Source: Streptomyces sp. HNM0574
Lineage (GTDB): Bacteria > Actinomycetota > Actinomycetes > Streptomycetales > Streptomycetaceae
Assembly: GCF_012726235.1 (NCBI RefSeq)
Contig: NZ_JAASAH010000012.1
Span: 146,864-210,863 of the forward strand
Direction of reading: 5' to 3'
DNA length: 64,000 nucleotides
Shown: piece after piece, positions 1 through 9,393 of the stretch
How positions within the stretch are numbered: the stretch's first letter is position 1
Layout of the letters: each line of letters opens with the position of its first letter
Program-made: the position numbers and the translations under genes
The notes under the pieces: model-generated
Database searches by the model: none
Told to the model about the DNA's origin: nothing
What the model saw: the letters and a program-made list of their open reading frames with translations, nothing else

Positions 1-2820
1 GAACTCGACCTCTACACCGGCCTGGTCATCCTCGTCCTCGCCCCCGAGGCGTACTTCCCGCTCCGCCAGGTCGGCGCCCAGTACCACGCGGCCGCCGAGG
101 GCCTGGCCGCCGCCGACGAGGTCTTCACCGTCCTGGAGACCACCCCGCCGCGGCACGGCACCACCCCCGCGCCCGACCTGCGCGGCACCACGCTCCACCT
201 CGACTCCCTCGTCGTACGCCACCCCGGACGCACCACCGACTCGCTGCCCGCGACCAGCCTCGACGTCGCGCCCGGCGAGACCGTCGCGCTCGTCGGGCCC
301 TCCGGCGCGGGCAAGTCCACGCTGCTCGCGGCGCTGCTCGGCTTCGCGCGGCCCGCCTCGGGCGCCGTCCGCGCGGGCGAGCTGGACCTGGCCGACCTCG
401 ACCCCGAGAGCTGGCACCGGCAGATCGCCTGGGTGCCGCAGCACCCGCACCTCTTCGCGGGCACCGTCGCCGACAACGTCCGCCTCGCCGCCCCCGACGC
501 CGACGAGGCGGCGGTACGCGCGGCCCTGCGCGAGGCCAGCGCCGAGGACCTCGACCCGGCGCTCGTCCTCGGCGACGAGGGCCACGGCCTCTCCGCCGGG
601 CAGCGCCAACGCGTCGCGCTGGCCCGCGCGTTCCTCGCCGACCGGCCGCTGCTGCTGCTCGACGAGCCGACCGCCGCGCTCGACGGGGCCACCGAGGAGT
701 CCGTCGTCGACGCCGTACGCCGCCTCGCCCGCGGCCGCACCGTCCTGCTCGTCGTCCACCGCCCGGCCCTCCTCGCCGTCGCCGACCGGGTGGTGCGGGT
801 GGGCGCCGAAGCTGACCCGGACCGGCCCTCCGGTTCCGCTTCGGGTTCCGCTTCCGTCCCGGCGCTGCCCGGGGCGCGGGACCCGCGGGCCTCCGCCGTC
901 GCGGACGCCCCGCTCGCCGTGCCCGAGGTACCGGCCGACGCGGCCGAGGAGTTCGTCAGCTACCTCTCGGACGGGGGCGCGGGCGGCGCCCCGAAGGCGG
1001 CGGAGAACAGCACACCCGTACCCGACGCCCCCGCGCCCCCCGGCCGCCGGGCCAGAGCGCTCGCCCGCGTCCGCCGCACCGCCCGCCCCGTACGCGGCCG
1101 CCTCGCGCTCGCGCTGCTGCTCGGCGCGCTCGCGCTCGGCAGCGCCGTCGGCCTGATGGCCACCTCCGGCTGGCTGATCTCGCGCGCCTCCCAACAGCCG
1201 CCCGTGCTCTACCTGATGGTCGCCGTCACCGCGACCCGCGCCTTCGGCATCGGCCGCGCCGTCTTCCGCTACGCGGAGCGGCTGGTCTCGCACGACGCCG
1301 TGCTGCGCCTCCTCGCCGGGCTCCGCGTGCACGTCTTCCGGCGGCTCGAACGCCTCGCGCCCGCCGGGCTGCGCCGCACCCGCCGCGGCGACCTGCTCTC
1401 CCGGCTCGTCGCCGACGTCGACGCGCTCCAGGACCACTTCCTGCGCTGGCTGCTGCCCGCCGCCGTCGCCCTCCTCGTCTCGCTCGGCGCCGTCGGCTTC
1501 ACCACCGCGCTGCTGCCCGCCGCCGGAGCCGCGCTCGCCGTCGGCCTCGCCTTCGCCGGCATCGCCGTGCCCGCGCTCACCGGGCTCGTCTCGCGCCGCA
1601 CCGAGCGCCGCCTCGCGCCCGCGCGCGGTGAGCTCAGCACCCGCACCGTCGACCTGCTCACCGGCACCGGCGAGCTCACCGTCGCCGGGGCGCTGCCGGC
1701 GCGGACCCGCGCGTTCCGCGCCGCGGACACCGCGCTGACCCGGATCGCGCACCGCTCCGCCGCCGCCACCGCGCTCGGCGCCGGGCTGACCGCGCTGGCC
1801 ACCGGCCTGACCGTCGCCTTCGCCGCATGGGCCGGAGTCGCCGCCGTGCACGACGGCAGGCTCGGCGGACTGTCGCTCGCCGTCGTCGTCCTCACACCGC
1901 TCGCCGCGTTCGAGGCCGTCGCCGGACTGCCGCTCGCCGTCCAGCAGCGGCAGCGCTCCCGCCGCTCGGCCGAGCGGCTGTACGACGTGCTCGACGCGCC
2001 CGCGCCGGTCGCCGAGCCCGCGCAGCCCGCGGCCTCGCCCGCCTCCCCGTTCCCGCTCACCGTCAGCGGCCTCACCGTGCGTCACCCGGGGCAGGAGCGG
2101 CCCGCGCTGGACGGTGTCGGCCTGGAGCTCACCGCGGGCCGCCGCGTCGCCGTCGTCGGAGTCTCCGGCTCCGGCAAGACGACCCTCGCGCAGACCCTGC
2201 TCCGCTTCCTCGACCCCGAGCTGGGCGACTACACCCTCGGCGGCACCCCGGCCGCCGCGCTGACCTCGGACGAGGTGCGCCGCCACGTCGGCCTGTGCGC
2301 CCAGGACGCCCACCTGTTCGACAGCACCCTGCGCGAGAACCTGCGCCTGGCCCGCACCGACGCCACCGACGAGGACCTGTGGTCCGCGCTCGCCGCCGCC
2401 CGCCTGGAGCACTGGGTACGCGGCCTCCCGGACGGGCTGGACACCCACATCGGCGAGACCGGCGGCCGGCTCTCCGGCGGCCAGCGGCAACGCCTCGCGC
2501 TGGCCCGCGCGTTGCTCGCCGACTTCCCCGTCCTGGTCCTCGACGAGCCCGCCGAGCACCTCGACCTCGCCACCGCCGACGCCCTCACCGCCGACCTCCT
2601 CACCGTCACCGAGGGCCGCACCACGCTGCTCATCACCCACCGGCTGCACGGGCTGGAGGCCGTCGACGAGGTGCTGGTGCTGGCCGGGGGCCGCGTCGTC
2701 GAGCGCGGCACGTACGCCCAACTCGCGGCCGCCGACGGCGAGTTCGCGGCCATGCTCGCCCGCGAGCACGCCACCGACGAGCTGCTCGGCGCCGACCGGG
2801 AGCCCGCCCTCCGGGGGTAG
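1..2820 (+). CDS. cydDC: Thiol reductant ABC exporter CydDC, fused CydD-CydC, 5' partial
   Basis: The reading frame is open from the first base, so the N-terminal part lies outside the window. CydDC exports cysteine and glutathione-type thiols from the cytoplasm and is needed to assemble cytochrome bd oxidase. What remains is the end of the CydD membrane domain, a first ATPase domain (Walker A GPSGAGKS near window residue 100, signature LSAGQ near 198, Walker B LLLLDEP), a low-complexity linker (residues about 265-350, including a SGSASGSAS run), a CydC membrane domain (about 355-660) and a second ATPase domain (GVSGSGKT near 720, LSGGQ near 824, LVLDEPAEHLDL). Most bacteria encode the halves separately; the single-chain form is usual in Streptomyces. 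The cydAB genes are expected just upstream. A generic two-component ABC exporter is the only alternative, and the context makes it unlikely. Confidence 0.93.
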   Translation, partial: ELDLYTGLVILVLAPEAYFPLRQVGAQYHAAAEGLAAADEVFTVLETTPPRHGTTPAPDLRGTTLHLDSLVVRHPGRTTDSLPATSLDVAPGETVALVGPSGAGKSTLLAALLGFARPASGAVRAGELDLADLDPESWHRQIAWVPQHPHLFAGTVADNVRLAAPDADEAAVRAALREASAEDLDPALVLGDEGHGLSAGQRQRVALARAFLADRPLLLLDEPTAALDGATEESVVDAVRRLARGRTVLLVVHRPALLAVADRVVRVGAEADPDRPSGSASGSASVPALPGARDPRASAVADAPLAVPEVPADAAEEFVSYLSDGGAGGAPKAAENSTPVPDAPAPPGRRARALARVRRTARPVRGRLALALLLGALALGSAVGLMATSGWLISRASQQPPVLYLMVAVTATRAFGIGRAVFRYAERLVSHDAVLRLLAGLRVHVFRRLERLAPAGLRRTRRGDLLSRLVADVDALQDHFLRWLLPAAVALLVSLGAVGFTTALLPAAGAALAVGLAFAGIAVPALTGLVSRRTERRLAPARGELSTRTVDLLTGTGELTVAGALPARTRAFRAADTALTRIAHRSAAATALGAGLTALATGLTVAFAAWAGVAAVHDGRLGGLSLAVVVLTPLAAFEAVAGLPLAVQQRQRSRRSAERLYDVLDAPAPVAEPAQPAASPASPFPLTVSGLTVRHPGQERPALDGVGLELTAGRRVAVVGVSGSGKTTLAQTLLRFLDPELGDYTLGGTPAAALTSDEVRRHVGLCAQDAHLFDSTLRENLRLARTDATDEDLWSALAAARLEHWVRGLPDGLDTHIGETGGRLSGGQRQRLALARALLADFPVLVLDEPAEHLDLATADALTADLLTVTEGRTTLLITHRLHGLEAVDEVLVLAGGRVVERGTYAQLAAADGEFAAMLAREHATDELLGADREPALRG

Positions 2821-2882
2821 CCGCGGCCCGCATCCGGCGGTGCCCGTTTTGACCGATAAATCCGGGGGCATACGCTCACAGC

Positions 2883-4718
2883 ATGCCCCTCAGCAGTAGC
2901 AGCAGCCGCACCGCCGCCACCCCCTCCGCCCCGTCCCCGGCGGAGGGCCAGGAGCGCACGGCCGAGGCCGCGAACCAGGCCGCGCTGCTGGCCACCACCG
3001 GCCTGGAGGTGCTGCCCCAGGAGTCCGTCGAGCGGCTTCCGGCCCTGCTGGAGGCCATGGTCACCATCGGCACCGGGCCGGAGATCCACAGCACCCTGGA
3101 CCGGATCGTCGAGACCGCGGCCCGCGTCGCCGACTGCCGCTACGCCGCCCTCGGCGTCCTCGCCGAGGGCCGCACCGGCCTCCGCGACTTCGTCACCTGC
3201 GGCATGTCCGACGAGGTCATCGCCCGCATCGACCACCTGCCCGACGGCAAGCACGGCCTCCTCGCCGTCGTCCTCGAACAGGACGAACCGCTCCGGCTGC
3301 GCGACCTGGCCGACGACCCGCGCTCCTGCGGCTTCCCGCCGCACCACCCGCCGATGCACAGCTTCCTCGGCCTCCCGATCAAGGTCGGCGACGAGGTCTT
3401 CGGCAACCTGTACCTGACCGAGAAGCGCGGCGGCGGCGACTTCACCGACAACGACGTGCTGCTCATCAAGATCCTCGCCACCCAGGCCGGCATCGCCATC
3501 GGCAACGCCCGCCAGCACGAGGCCGCCCGCCAGCACGCCCGCTGGATCGACGGCAGCGCCGCCGTCACCACCTCCCTGCTCGCCGGCGACGTCGACAACG
3601 CGCTCGCCGTCGTCGCCGAGGAGGCCCGCAGGCTCGCCGACGCCGCCGCCGCGATGGTGCTCATGCCGCGCGAGGAGGGCGGACTCGTCGTCGTCGCCGT
3701 CTCCGCCGAGGACGCCCGCGGCTTCATCGGCACCGTCGTCCCGCCCGACAGCCCCCTGCTGCCCCCACTGCTCGCGGGCGAACCCGTCTACGTCGACGAC
3801 GCCGCCACCGACCCGCGCACCTCCACCGGCCTCGCCCGCCTCTTCGGCCCCAGCATGATGCTGCCGATGGAGAGCGACGGCCGGGTCGTCGGCACCCTCG
3901 CCATCCCGCGCGCGCCGGGCGCCGAGGCCTTCACCGAGGCGGAGAAGTCACTCGCCGCCCGCTTCGCCGCCCAGGCCGCCCTCGCCCTCGTCCTCGCCGA
4001 GGCCCAGCGCGACCGCGAACAGCTCGCCGTCTACGAGGACCGCGACCGCATCGCCCGCGACCTGCACGACCTCGTCATCCAACGGCTCTTCGCCACCGGC
4101 ATGATGCTCCAGGGCACCCAGCGCGGCGCCGAGGTCCCCCGCGTACGCGAGGGCATCGCCAGCGCCGTCGACGAACTCGACGCCACCATCGCCGAGATCC
4201 GCACCACCATCTTCGCGCTCCAGCAGAACGAGGGCGAGGCCACGCCCCGCTCCGGCGTACGCACCCGCGTCCTCCGCGAAGTCGGCATCGCCGCCGTCCC
4301 GTTGGGCTTCCGTCCGTCGGTGACCTTCGCGGGCGCGGTCGACGCGAAGGTCACCGACGAGGTCGCGCAGGGTCTCATCGCCGCACTGCGCGAAGCGCTC
4401 TCCAACACCCTGAGGCACGCCCGCGCCTCCCGCGTCGACGTCACCGTCGACGCCTCCGTCCAGCTCCCCGACGGACGCGACGCGGTCCGCCTGACCGTCG
4501 CCGACAACGGCATCGGGATTCCCACCGACGGCCGCCGCCGCAGCGGCCTCGACAACCTCGTCCGCCGCGCCGAACAACTCGGCGGCCGCGCCGACTGGGA
4601 ATCCGGCCACGAAGCCGTCACCCACGTCCCCGCCCACTGCCCCGGCCCCTACCCCAGCCCCAAGGGCACCCAAATCACCTGGGAGGCACCTCTGGACGCG
4701 GGGGAGGGGGCGGATTAG
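2883..4718 (+). CDS. GAF-domain sensor histidine kinase (DevS/DosS-like)
   Basis: A 611-residue cytoplasmic kinase with no membrane segment. Two GAF domains (about 65-205 and 225-385) precede a HisKA_3 dimerisation motif, DRDRIARDLHDLVIQRL, with the phosphoacceptor His at residue 395, and an HATPase domain with N-box ALREALSNTLRHA and G-box VADNGIGI near 530-545. This is the architecture of mycobacterial DevS/DosS, whose first GAF binds haem and senses O2, NO or CO. The haem ligand cannot be assigned by eye, so redox sensing is inference, though its position after cydDC, a gene for respiratory oxidase assembly, supports it. No response regulator is adjacent. ATG start 62 bases after cydDC; the long Ser/Ala-rich first 30 residues make the exact start less certain. 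Confidence 0.9.
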   Translation: MPLSSSSSRTAATPSAPSPAEGQERTAEAANQAALLATTGLEVLPQESVERLPALLEAMVTIGTGPEIHSTLDRIVETAARVADCRYAALGVLAEGRTGLRDFVTCGMSDEVIARIDHLPDGKHGLLAVVLEQDEPLRLRDLADDPRSCGFPPHHPPMHSFLGLPIKVGDEVFGNLYLTEKRGGGDFTDNDVLLIKILATQAGIAIGNARQHEAARQHARWIDGSAAVTTSLLAGDVDNALAVVAEEARRLADAAAAMVLMPREEGGLVVVAVSAEDARGFIGTVVPPDSPLLPPLLAGEPVYVDDAATDPRTSTGLARLFGPSMMLPMESDGRVVGTLAIPRAPGAEAFTEAEKSLAARFAAQAALALVLAEAQRDREQLAVYEDRDRIARDLHDLVIQRLFATGMMLQGTQRGAEVPRVREGIASAVDELDATIAEIRTTIFALQQNEGEATPRSGVRTRVLREVGIAAVPLGFRPSVTFAGAVDAKVTDEVAQGLIAALREALSNTLRHARASRVDVTVDASVQLPDGRDAVRLTVADNGIGIPTDGRRRSGLDNLVRRAEQLGGRADWESGHEAVTHVPAHCPGPYPSPKGTQITWEAPLDAGEGAD

Positions 4719-4792
4719 GGGCGCGGGGAACTGCGCGAACGGCCACGACGGCGGGGCGGATCAGGGGCGCGGGGAACTGCGCGAACGGCCAC
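4717..4792. repeat. Two tandem copies of a Streptomyces intergenic repeat
   Basis: The core GGGGCGCGGGGAACTGCGC followed by GAACGGCCAC occurs at 4717-4747 and again at 4763-4792, separated by 15 bases. The same core recurs at 63761-63793 and 63908-63930 at the other end of the window. The first copy overlaps the end of the kinase gene. I know this motif as a frequent intergenic element in Streptomyces genomes; its function is not known to me. Confidence 0.8.
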
Positions 4793-4847
4793 CGGCGTAC
4801 CGGCAGACGGCCACGACGGGGCGGGCCCGAAAGACCCGCACCCCGCC

Positions 4848-5780
4848 TCAGCGGCCGGCGCCCCGCACCAGCGCCTCGATGACCGCCGCCACCCCGTCCT
4901 CCTCGTTGGACCCCGTCCGATGCGTCGTCGCCGCCAGCACGTCCGGATGCGCATTGGCCATCGCGTACGACGTCCCCGCCCAGCTCAGCATCTCCAGATC
5001 GTTCGGCATGTCCCCGAACGCCACCACGTCCTCCGGAGCGACCCCCCGCGCCTCACAGCACTGCGCCAGCGTGTCCGCCTTGCTGACCCCGCTCCCGCTG
5101 ATCTCCAGCAGCGCACTCGGACTGGACCGGGTGAACTGCGCGTACCCGCCCGCCACTTCACGCCCCAGCTTCAGGAAACCGTCCGGATCGAGCGACGGAT
5201 GGTGCGCCAGCAGCTTCAGCACCGGCTGATCGACGAACCCCGCCGCGGCACCCGTCGCCCGCGTCTCCCCGCCACCCTCCCCGAGCAGCTTCTCGACGGG
5301 CGCGATCACCGCCCCCGGATCCAGGAAGAACGGCGGATAGTCCGGCTCGTAGTGGATGCCCCCGCTCCGCTCCACCGCGAAGGACACTCCCGGCGCCGCC
5401 TCCCGCAGCGCCCGGACGACGCGCAACGCGTCCTCCACCCGCAATGGCCGGAACCGTACGATCTCCCGCCCCCGATGAAGATCGACGACGGCGGCCCCGT
5501 TCGCACAGATGGCGAGCCCGTGCCCGTGCACGTGCTCACTCACGACCCCCATCCACCGGGCCGGCCGCCCGGTCACGAAGAAGACCTCGATCCCGGCCAC
5601 TTCCGCAGCCGCCAACGCGGCAACCGTACGCTCCGACACCGTTTTGTCGTCGCGCAGCAGAGTCCCGTCGAGATCGGTGGCAATGAGCCGGGGCAGCCCC
5701 CGGCCACGCTGACCGGAGGACATCCAAGACGTACACGGCGGCTGAGTCACCCCCCTATCATCCCGCATATGCCCGCACAC
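4848..5780 (-). CDS. Cof-type HAD-superfamily hydrolase
   Basis: A predicted phosphatase of the haloacid dehalogenase superfamily, subclass IIB (Cof type), which hydrolyses small phosphorylated metabolites in the cytoplasm. Motif I is DLDGTLL near residue 38, motif II is VTGRP, the motif III Lys lies in VSKADTL, and motif IV is GDMPNDLEML near 270. The GTG start at 5780 is preceded by GAGGTG at a workable distance; internal starts at 5768 (ATG) and 5723 (ATG, giving MSSGQRGRG before the fold) are alternatives and one of them may be the true start. It stands alone, convergent with the kinase gene. A second Cof-type paralogue follows serS at 27653. Substrate unknown. Confidence 0.88.
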   Translation of the reverse strand: MCGHMRDDRGVTQPPCTSWMSSGQRGRGLPRLIATDLDGTLLRDDKTVSERTVAALAAAEVAGIEVFFVTGRPARWMGVVSEHVHGHGLAICANGAAVVDLHRGREIVRFRPLRVEDALRVVRALREAAPGVSFAVERSGGIHYEPDYPPFFLDPGAVIAPVEKLLGEGGGETRATGAAAGFVDQPVLKLLAHHPSLDPDGFLKLGREVAGGYAQFTRSSPSALLEISGSGVSKADTLAQCCEARGVAPEDVVAFGDMPNDLEMLSWAGTSYAMANAHPDVLAATTHRTGSNEEDGVAAVIEALVRGAGR

Positions 5781-5841
5781 CAGTGCACCTCGGGTCCCAC
5801 TTGAGCACTTGAGGGGGGATGATTTCGGCCACGGAACGCCC

Positions 5842-6978
5842 TTAGCCCGCCCGCCGCGATCGACGGAACACGAAGATGCCGGTGAGCAGCATGCCCAGGC
5901 CTATGACGATGGCGGCGGCTGTGGCGACGATGTCTTCCGTGTGGAGCGGAACGGTGATCCTCTTGGGAGTGCCGTCAGGCGCCACCAGGTGCTTGTCTCC
6001 CTCGTAGTCCACCGGGCCCGCTCCGGCGTCCGGTACCGAGTCGACGGCCCTGACCGCGTCGGCGGCGTTGATCAGCCCACGTCCCACCAGGTCGTTCCGT
6101 CCACCGGCCGGCTTGTGGGCGGTACGCGTCAGGATCGTGCGGACCTGGGCCGGAGTGAGGTCGTTGTCGGCGGAGAGCATCAGGGCCACGACCCCGGACA
6201 CCAGCGCCGCGGCGGGGGAGGTGCCGCTCACCGGGGAGTAGCCCCCCGTGTTCCGCGCACTGGTGATCTGAACCCCGGGGGCGGCGAAGGCCACGTAGCT
6301 GGCGACCGTGGAGAAGGGGGCGCGCTTGCCGTCCTTGCCGGTGGCGGCGATGGCCATGACGCTCGGGTAGGCGGCGGGGAACTGGCTGTCGTTGTGCTTG
6401 TCGCCGTCGTTGCCTGCCGAGGCGACCACGGGCACGCCGCGTTGGGCGGCGCGGCCGAGGGCGTTCGCCTCGCTGGTGTCATAAGGACCGATCAGGCTCC
6501 CGCTGTCACCGAGCGACAGGGAAATGACGTCCGCGCCGTTCGCCAGCGCGTAGTTGATGGCTTTCGCGAGCGACGACCGCTCGTTCTCGTCTTCCCAGAC
6601 GTCGGCATCGTCGTCATCGGTCGTCACGCGGACGGGAAGGATCTTCGCTTCGGGGGCGACCTTCAGAACGTCGGAGGCCATGGCGGTGCCGTGCTTCCCC
6701 CACAGCGGATCGCCCGGCTCGTGGCCGTCCTCCACGTAGTTCGGGCCGTTCTCCAGGACCCTGCCCTTCACGGCCGGGTGATCGGCTACGACGCCGGTGT
6801 CCAGCACGGCGACCGTGATGCCGGCCCCCTTGCTGACGCGATGAGCCGCGGCGAGATCCATGGCCTTCGACTCCCACCCTGTGGGGGTGGCCGCATGTGC
6901 CGGTGCGATTGCCGTCACGGCAAGGACGGAACACAGCACTGAGGTCAGGGCTGTTGTCCTGATGAGCCGGTGCCTCAT
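5842..6978 (-). CDS. Mycosin-like S8 serine protease (type VII secretion-associated), second copy
   Basis: A 378-residue subtilisin-family protease with the architecture of a mycosin: signal peptide (about 1-29, ending PAHA), catalytic Asp60 in VAVLDTG, His96 in KHGTAMA, the oxyanion Asn in ASAGND, catalytic Ser254 in SGTSPAAA, and a C-terminal membrane helix followed by RRSRRAG. Mycosins are anchored outside the membrane and act with type VII (ESX) secretion systems. The ATG at 6978 has GAGGGAG upstream and overlaps the preceding stop by ATGA, so it is probably translated together with the membrane protein before it. The reading frame continues upstream without a good start, so the longer version is rejected. 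Substrate and cognate secretion system are unknown. Confidence 0.85.
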   Translation of the reverse strand: MRHRLIRTTALTSVLCSVLAVTAIAPAHAATPTGWESKAMDLAAAHRVSKGAGITVAVLDTGVVADHPAVKGRVLENGPNYVEDGHEPGDPLWGKHGTAMASDVLKVAPEAKILPVRVTTDDDDADVWEDENERSSLAKAINYALANGADVISLSLGDSGSLIGPYDTSEANALGRAAQRGVPVVASAGNDGDKHNDSQFPAAYPSVMAIAATGKDGKRAPFSTVASYVAFAAPGVQITSARNTGGYSPVSGTSPAAALVSGVVALMLSADNDLTPAQVRTILTRTAHKPAGGRNDLVGRGLINAADAVRAVDSVPDAGAGPVDYEGDKHLVAPDGTPKRITVPLHTEDIVATAAAIVIGLGMLLTGIFVFRRSRRAG

Positions 6979-7868
6979 GCTTCTCCCTCTGCGACTTGCT
7001 GGAGGTGATGTTCCACGGCCAAGGACAGACTGGCGGCCGACGCCTTCCACGGCTGACGGTCGTAGTGCGCATTCCTGGAATTGCCCCAGGGCGGCGGGAG
7101 TTGCCCTGCCTTGCGCCCGTCTGCGGCTCCGGTGACAGCGGCGATGGAGTACTTCTTGGTGCCGACGATGCTCGACGTACCTGCCGCACCGTTCGCGTGC
7201 GGGTCGCTCCACTTCGCGGCAACGGTCTTCGGGACGGGGAAAGCCCGCACCCCGGGAGAGAAGGCGCTGGTGCTGTTCTCCTGCTGGGAGAAGAACGCCC
7301 CCAGTTCGTCGGCACCGTCGTCAGGTACGACGATGACACTGACGGACGCCAGGATGTTGCCGGTCGGGTCCGTATAGGTGGCCCTCAGCGCGGCCTTGCA
7401 ACCCGCACGTTGTGCCGCCTTCGCGGTAGTTCCCTTGAGTGCGTCCTCGCAGCCGGTTTCCGGCGAGATCCCGAGACGCTGCCACTGGCCACGCTCCGGG
7501 TCGTTTGCCAAGCCGTACTCGCCTCTTGCGACAGGAGCCTTGCCGGCGTCAACGACCCCAAGGAACTTGGGGAAAATCCTGTCCACAGGCTCATTTCGCC
7601 AGAGGACGGGATCGTAGGCTTCGGCGTTGCTCTTCTCTTCCCGGTTACCGAAGACGTAGTAGCCGAAGACCAGGCCCGCTATCAAGCAGAGCGACCCAAA
7701 TATGCACAGCGCGATACCCAGACAGCCGACAAGAGGCTTGCTTTTCGTGCCGGCCTCAGGTGCCGGTCCGGGAGGCATGGTCGGCGCAAATGCCGGGTCC
7801 TGGTGAGGGTAAGGAGGCGGAGGAGGCGTACTGCCGGATGAATTCCATGACGGTGGTGGGTAGGACAT
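6975..7868 (-). CDS. Pro-rich one-pass membrane protein of the type VII island
   Basis: 297 residues: a cytoplasmic Pro/Ser-rich head (about 1-55, with PPPPPYPH), a single hydrophobic helix near 60-82 (GCLGIALCIFGSLCLIAGLV), then an extracytoplasmic domain of about 215 residues that I do not recognise. Two cysteines (in ETGCEDALKGT and RAGCKAALRA) could form a disulfide outside the cell. The ATG at 7868 is preceded by GGAAGGGAG; the upstream extension has no comparable ribosome site. The stop overlaps the mycosin start by four bases, so the two form a pair. Proteins with this layout often sit beside mycosins in actinomycetes, which suggests a substrate, inhibitor or scaffold for the protease, but that is inference. 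Confidence 0.75.
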   Translation of the reverse strand: MSYPPPSWNSSGSTPPPPPYPHQDPAFAPTMPPGPAPEAGTKSKPLVGCLGIALCIFGSLCLIAGLVFGYYVFGNREEKSNAEAYDPVLWRNEPVDRIFPKFLGVVDAGKAPVARGEYGLANDPERGQWQRLGISPETGCEDALKGTTAKAAQRAGCKAALRATYTDPTGNILASVSVIVVPDDGADELGAFFSQQENSTSAFSPGVRAFPVPKTVAAKWSDPHANGAAGTSSIVGTKKYSIAAVTGAADGRKAGQLPPPWGNSRNAHYDRQPWKASAASLSLAVEHHLQQVAEGEA

Positions 7869-8018
7869 GTCTCCCTTCCTGGTCGGGTCCGCCGTGCGCC
7901 TGGGCATCTCCCCGTGTAGACAGGGCGCGTCCTGCACGCGAACTTCCCCGTCCAGTAGGTGAGTTGCTGCCCGCGGCCGGGCGGATTGACGAGCTGCGTA
8001 CAAGGAGCGGACACGTAA

Positions 8019-8058
8019 CGAGCCCCGGCCTCCGCTGCTGAGCGGAGGCCGGGGCTCG
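8019..8058 (-). terminator. Perfect 18-bp inverted repeat, terminator of the first mycosin gene
   Basis: An 18-base stem (8019-8036 with 8041-8058) and a four-base loop lie between the stop of the 8081-9370 protease and the start of the 6975-7868 gene. It isolates the last two genes of the island from the first three, which must therefore use another promoter in 7869-8018. Confidence 0.8.
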
Positions 8059-8080
8059 TCGCGAGCGGGTGTGACCGCCG

Positions 8081-9370
8081 TCAGTTGCGCGGCGGCTGCT
8101 GAGGCGGCGCGGTGTGCTGCGGCGGCCCCTGCTGATGCGGCGGCATCCCGTAACCAGGCGCCTGCCCCGGCTGGTTGGGGTAGCCGTACGGAGCCTGCGC
8201 GTCAGCCTTCTTCCGCTTACGGCGCCGCACGAGCACGATCGTCAGCACGATGGCACCGATGAACAGCAGCCCGAGGACACCGGTGATGATCCAGAGAATG
8301 ACGGCCTGGCGGTCGGACTCGGCCTGCATTTCCTGACGTTCTTTTAGCTCTTCTTGGGATGCTTTTTCACCCTTGATGGGTTCGGGTACGGACAGCGGTC
8401 CCCACTTGGTCCCCTTGGGGATGTCCTCCTGAAGAGCAGCGAGCGGACGGATCATTCCGTATCCATATTGCTCGTCCGGGAGCTTGGCTCCTTGCAGGGC
8501 GGTGGGCACCTCGGCGGTCTTGGTGAGGCGGTTGACGATCTGCCCAGCGCTAAGGTCAGGGAACTTGGTCCGTAGTAGTGCTGCTGCTGCTGAAGCGTAT
8601 GCAGTGGAGTCGGAGGTCCCTTCGGCGATCCTGTAGCCATTTAGATCGCTTGGGCCGCCAGCGGTAACAATGTCGACTCCGGGCCCACTTAGGAGCGCTT
8701 CTTTCCCTGTGTTCGACTTCTCCCAGAACTTGCCGTTTTTGTCAGTCCCAGTAACGGCGACAACGCCTGGGTACGCTGCCGGATAGCCGACTGGTCCTCC
8801 GTCATTTCCGGAGCCGGCGAAGATTACAACGTCGCGCTTCAGGGCGTATGCGATGGCCTCTTGTTCGGCCTCTTCGTTCAACGGTGCAGGCTGCTTCTGG
8901 GAAATATTGATCACTGAAGCGCCCTGGTCCACTGCATAGCGGATCGAAGCTGCGTAGCCGTCCTGGCGCTCGCCTTGGTCCCTGATGGGGAGAATCTTTG
9001 CCTCAGGGGCGAGCCCAATGACTCCGTCCTGATTTCCTGGGCCGTGGCCATGACCAGCAATGATTGCTGCCATCCCGGTCCCATGTTCTTGGCCTTGCTC
9101 AGGGGCTGCTGAGCCACCATCGATAAAGTCTTTGCCCTTGAGGACGTTACCTTCAAGGTCTCGATGGCTGGCGTTGACTCCGTCATCGATTACCGCGACG
9201 GTTTGCCCCCGGCCTTTGGTGGTCTTCCAGATGGACTCGGCTTCGAGCGTCTTGAGAGCCCACTGGTCATCTCTGGTCTGGTCCGCTGTGGCGTGGGGCG
9301 CTGAGGTGAAGACCAGCGCTCCGGTCAGCGCCGCGCCGCTGATGACGCGCAGGGTTCGCGTGATGCCCAT
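8081..9370 (-). CDS. Mycosin-like S8 serine protease (type VII secretion-associated), first copy
   Basis: 429 residues with a signal peptide (1-29), catalytic Asp62 in VAVIDDGVN, His96 in EHGTGMA, GSGND around 187-190, catalytic Ser253 in EGTSDSTAYA, a membrane helix near 358-383 and a cytoplasmic RRRKRKK stop followed by a Pro/Gln/Gly-rich tail. The tail and the GTSDST serine motif separate it clearly from the other mycosin at 5842, so this is not a recent duplication. Parts of the gene (about 8640-9200) are less GC-rich than the surrounding core genes, which suggests acquisition. The ATG at 9370 has AAAGGA upstream. It lies just downstream of a hairpin that follows the two WXG-type genes, so it may be transcribed by read-through. 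Confidence 0.85.
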   Translation of the reverse strand: MGITRTLRVISGAALTGALVFTSAPHATADQTRDDQWALKTLEAESIWKTTKGRGQTVAVIDDGVNASHRDLEGNVLKGKDFIDGGSAAPEQGQEHGTGMAAIIAGHGHGPGNQDGVIGLAPEAKILPIRDQGERQDGYAASIRYAVDQGASVINISQKQPAPLNEEAEQEAIAYALKRDVVIFAGSGNDGGPVGYPAAYPGVVAVTGTDKNGKFWEKSNTGKEALLSGPGVDIVTAGGPSDLNGYRIAEGTSDSTAYASAAAALLRTKFPDLSAGQIVNRLTKTAEVPTALQGAKLPDEQYGYGMIRPLAALQEDIPKGTKWGPLSVPEPIKGEKASQEELKERQEMQAESDRQAVILWIITGVLGLLFIGAIVLTIVLVRRRKRKKADAQAPYGYPNQPGQAPGYGMPPHQQGPPQHTAPPQQPPRN

Positions 9371-9393
9371 CTGTCGAGTCCTTTATCCGGCGG

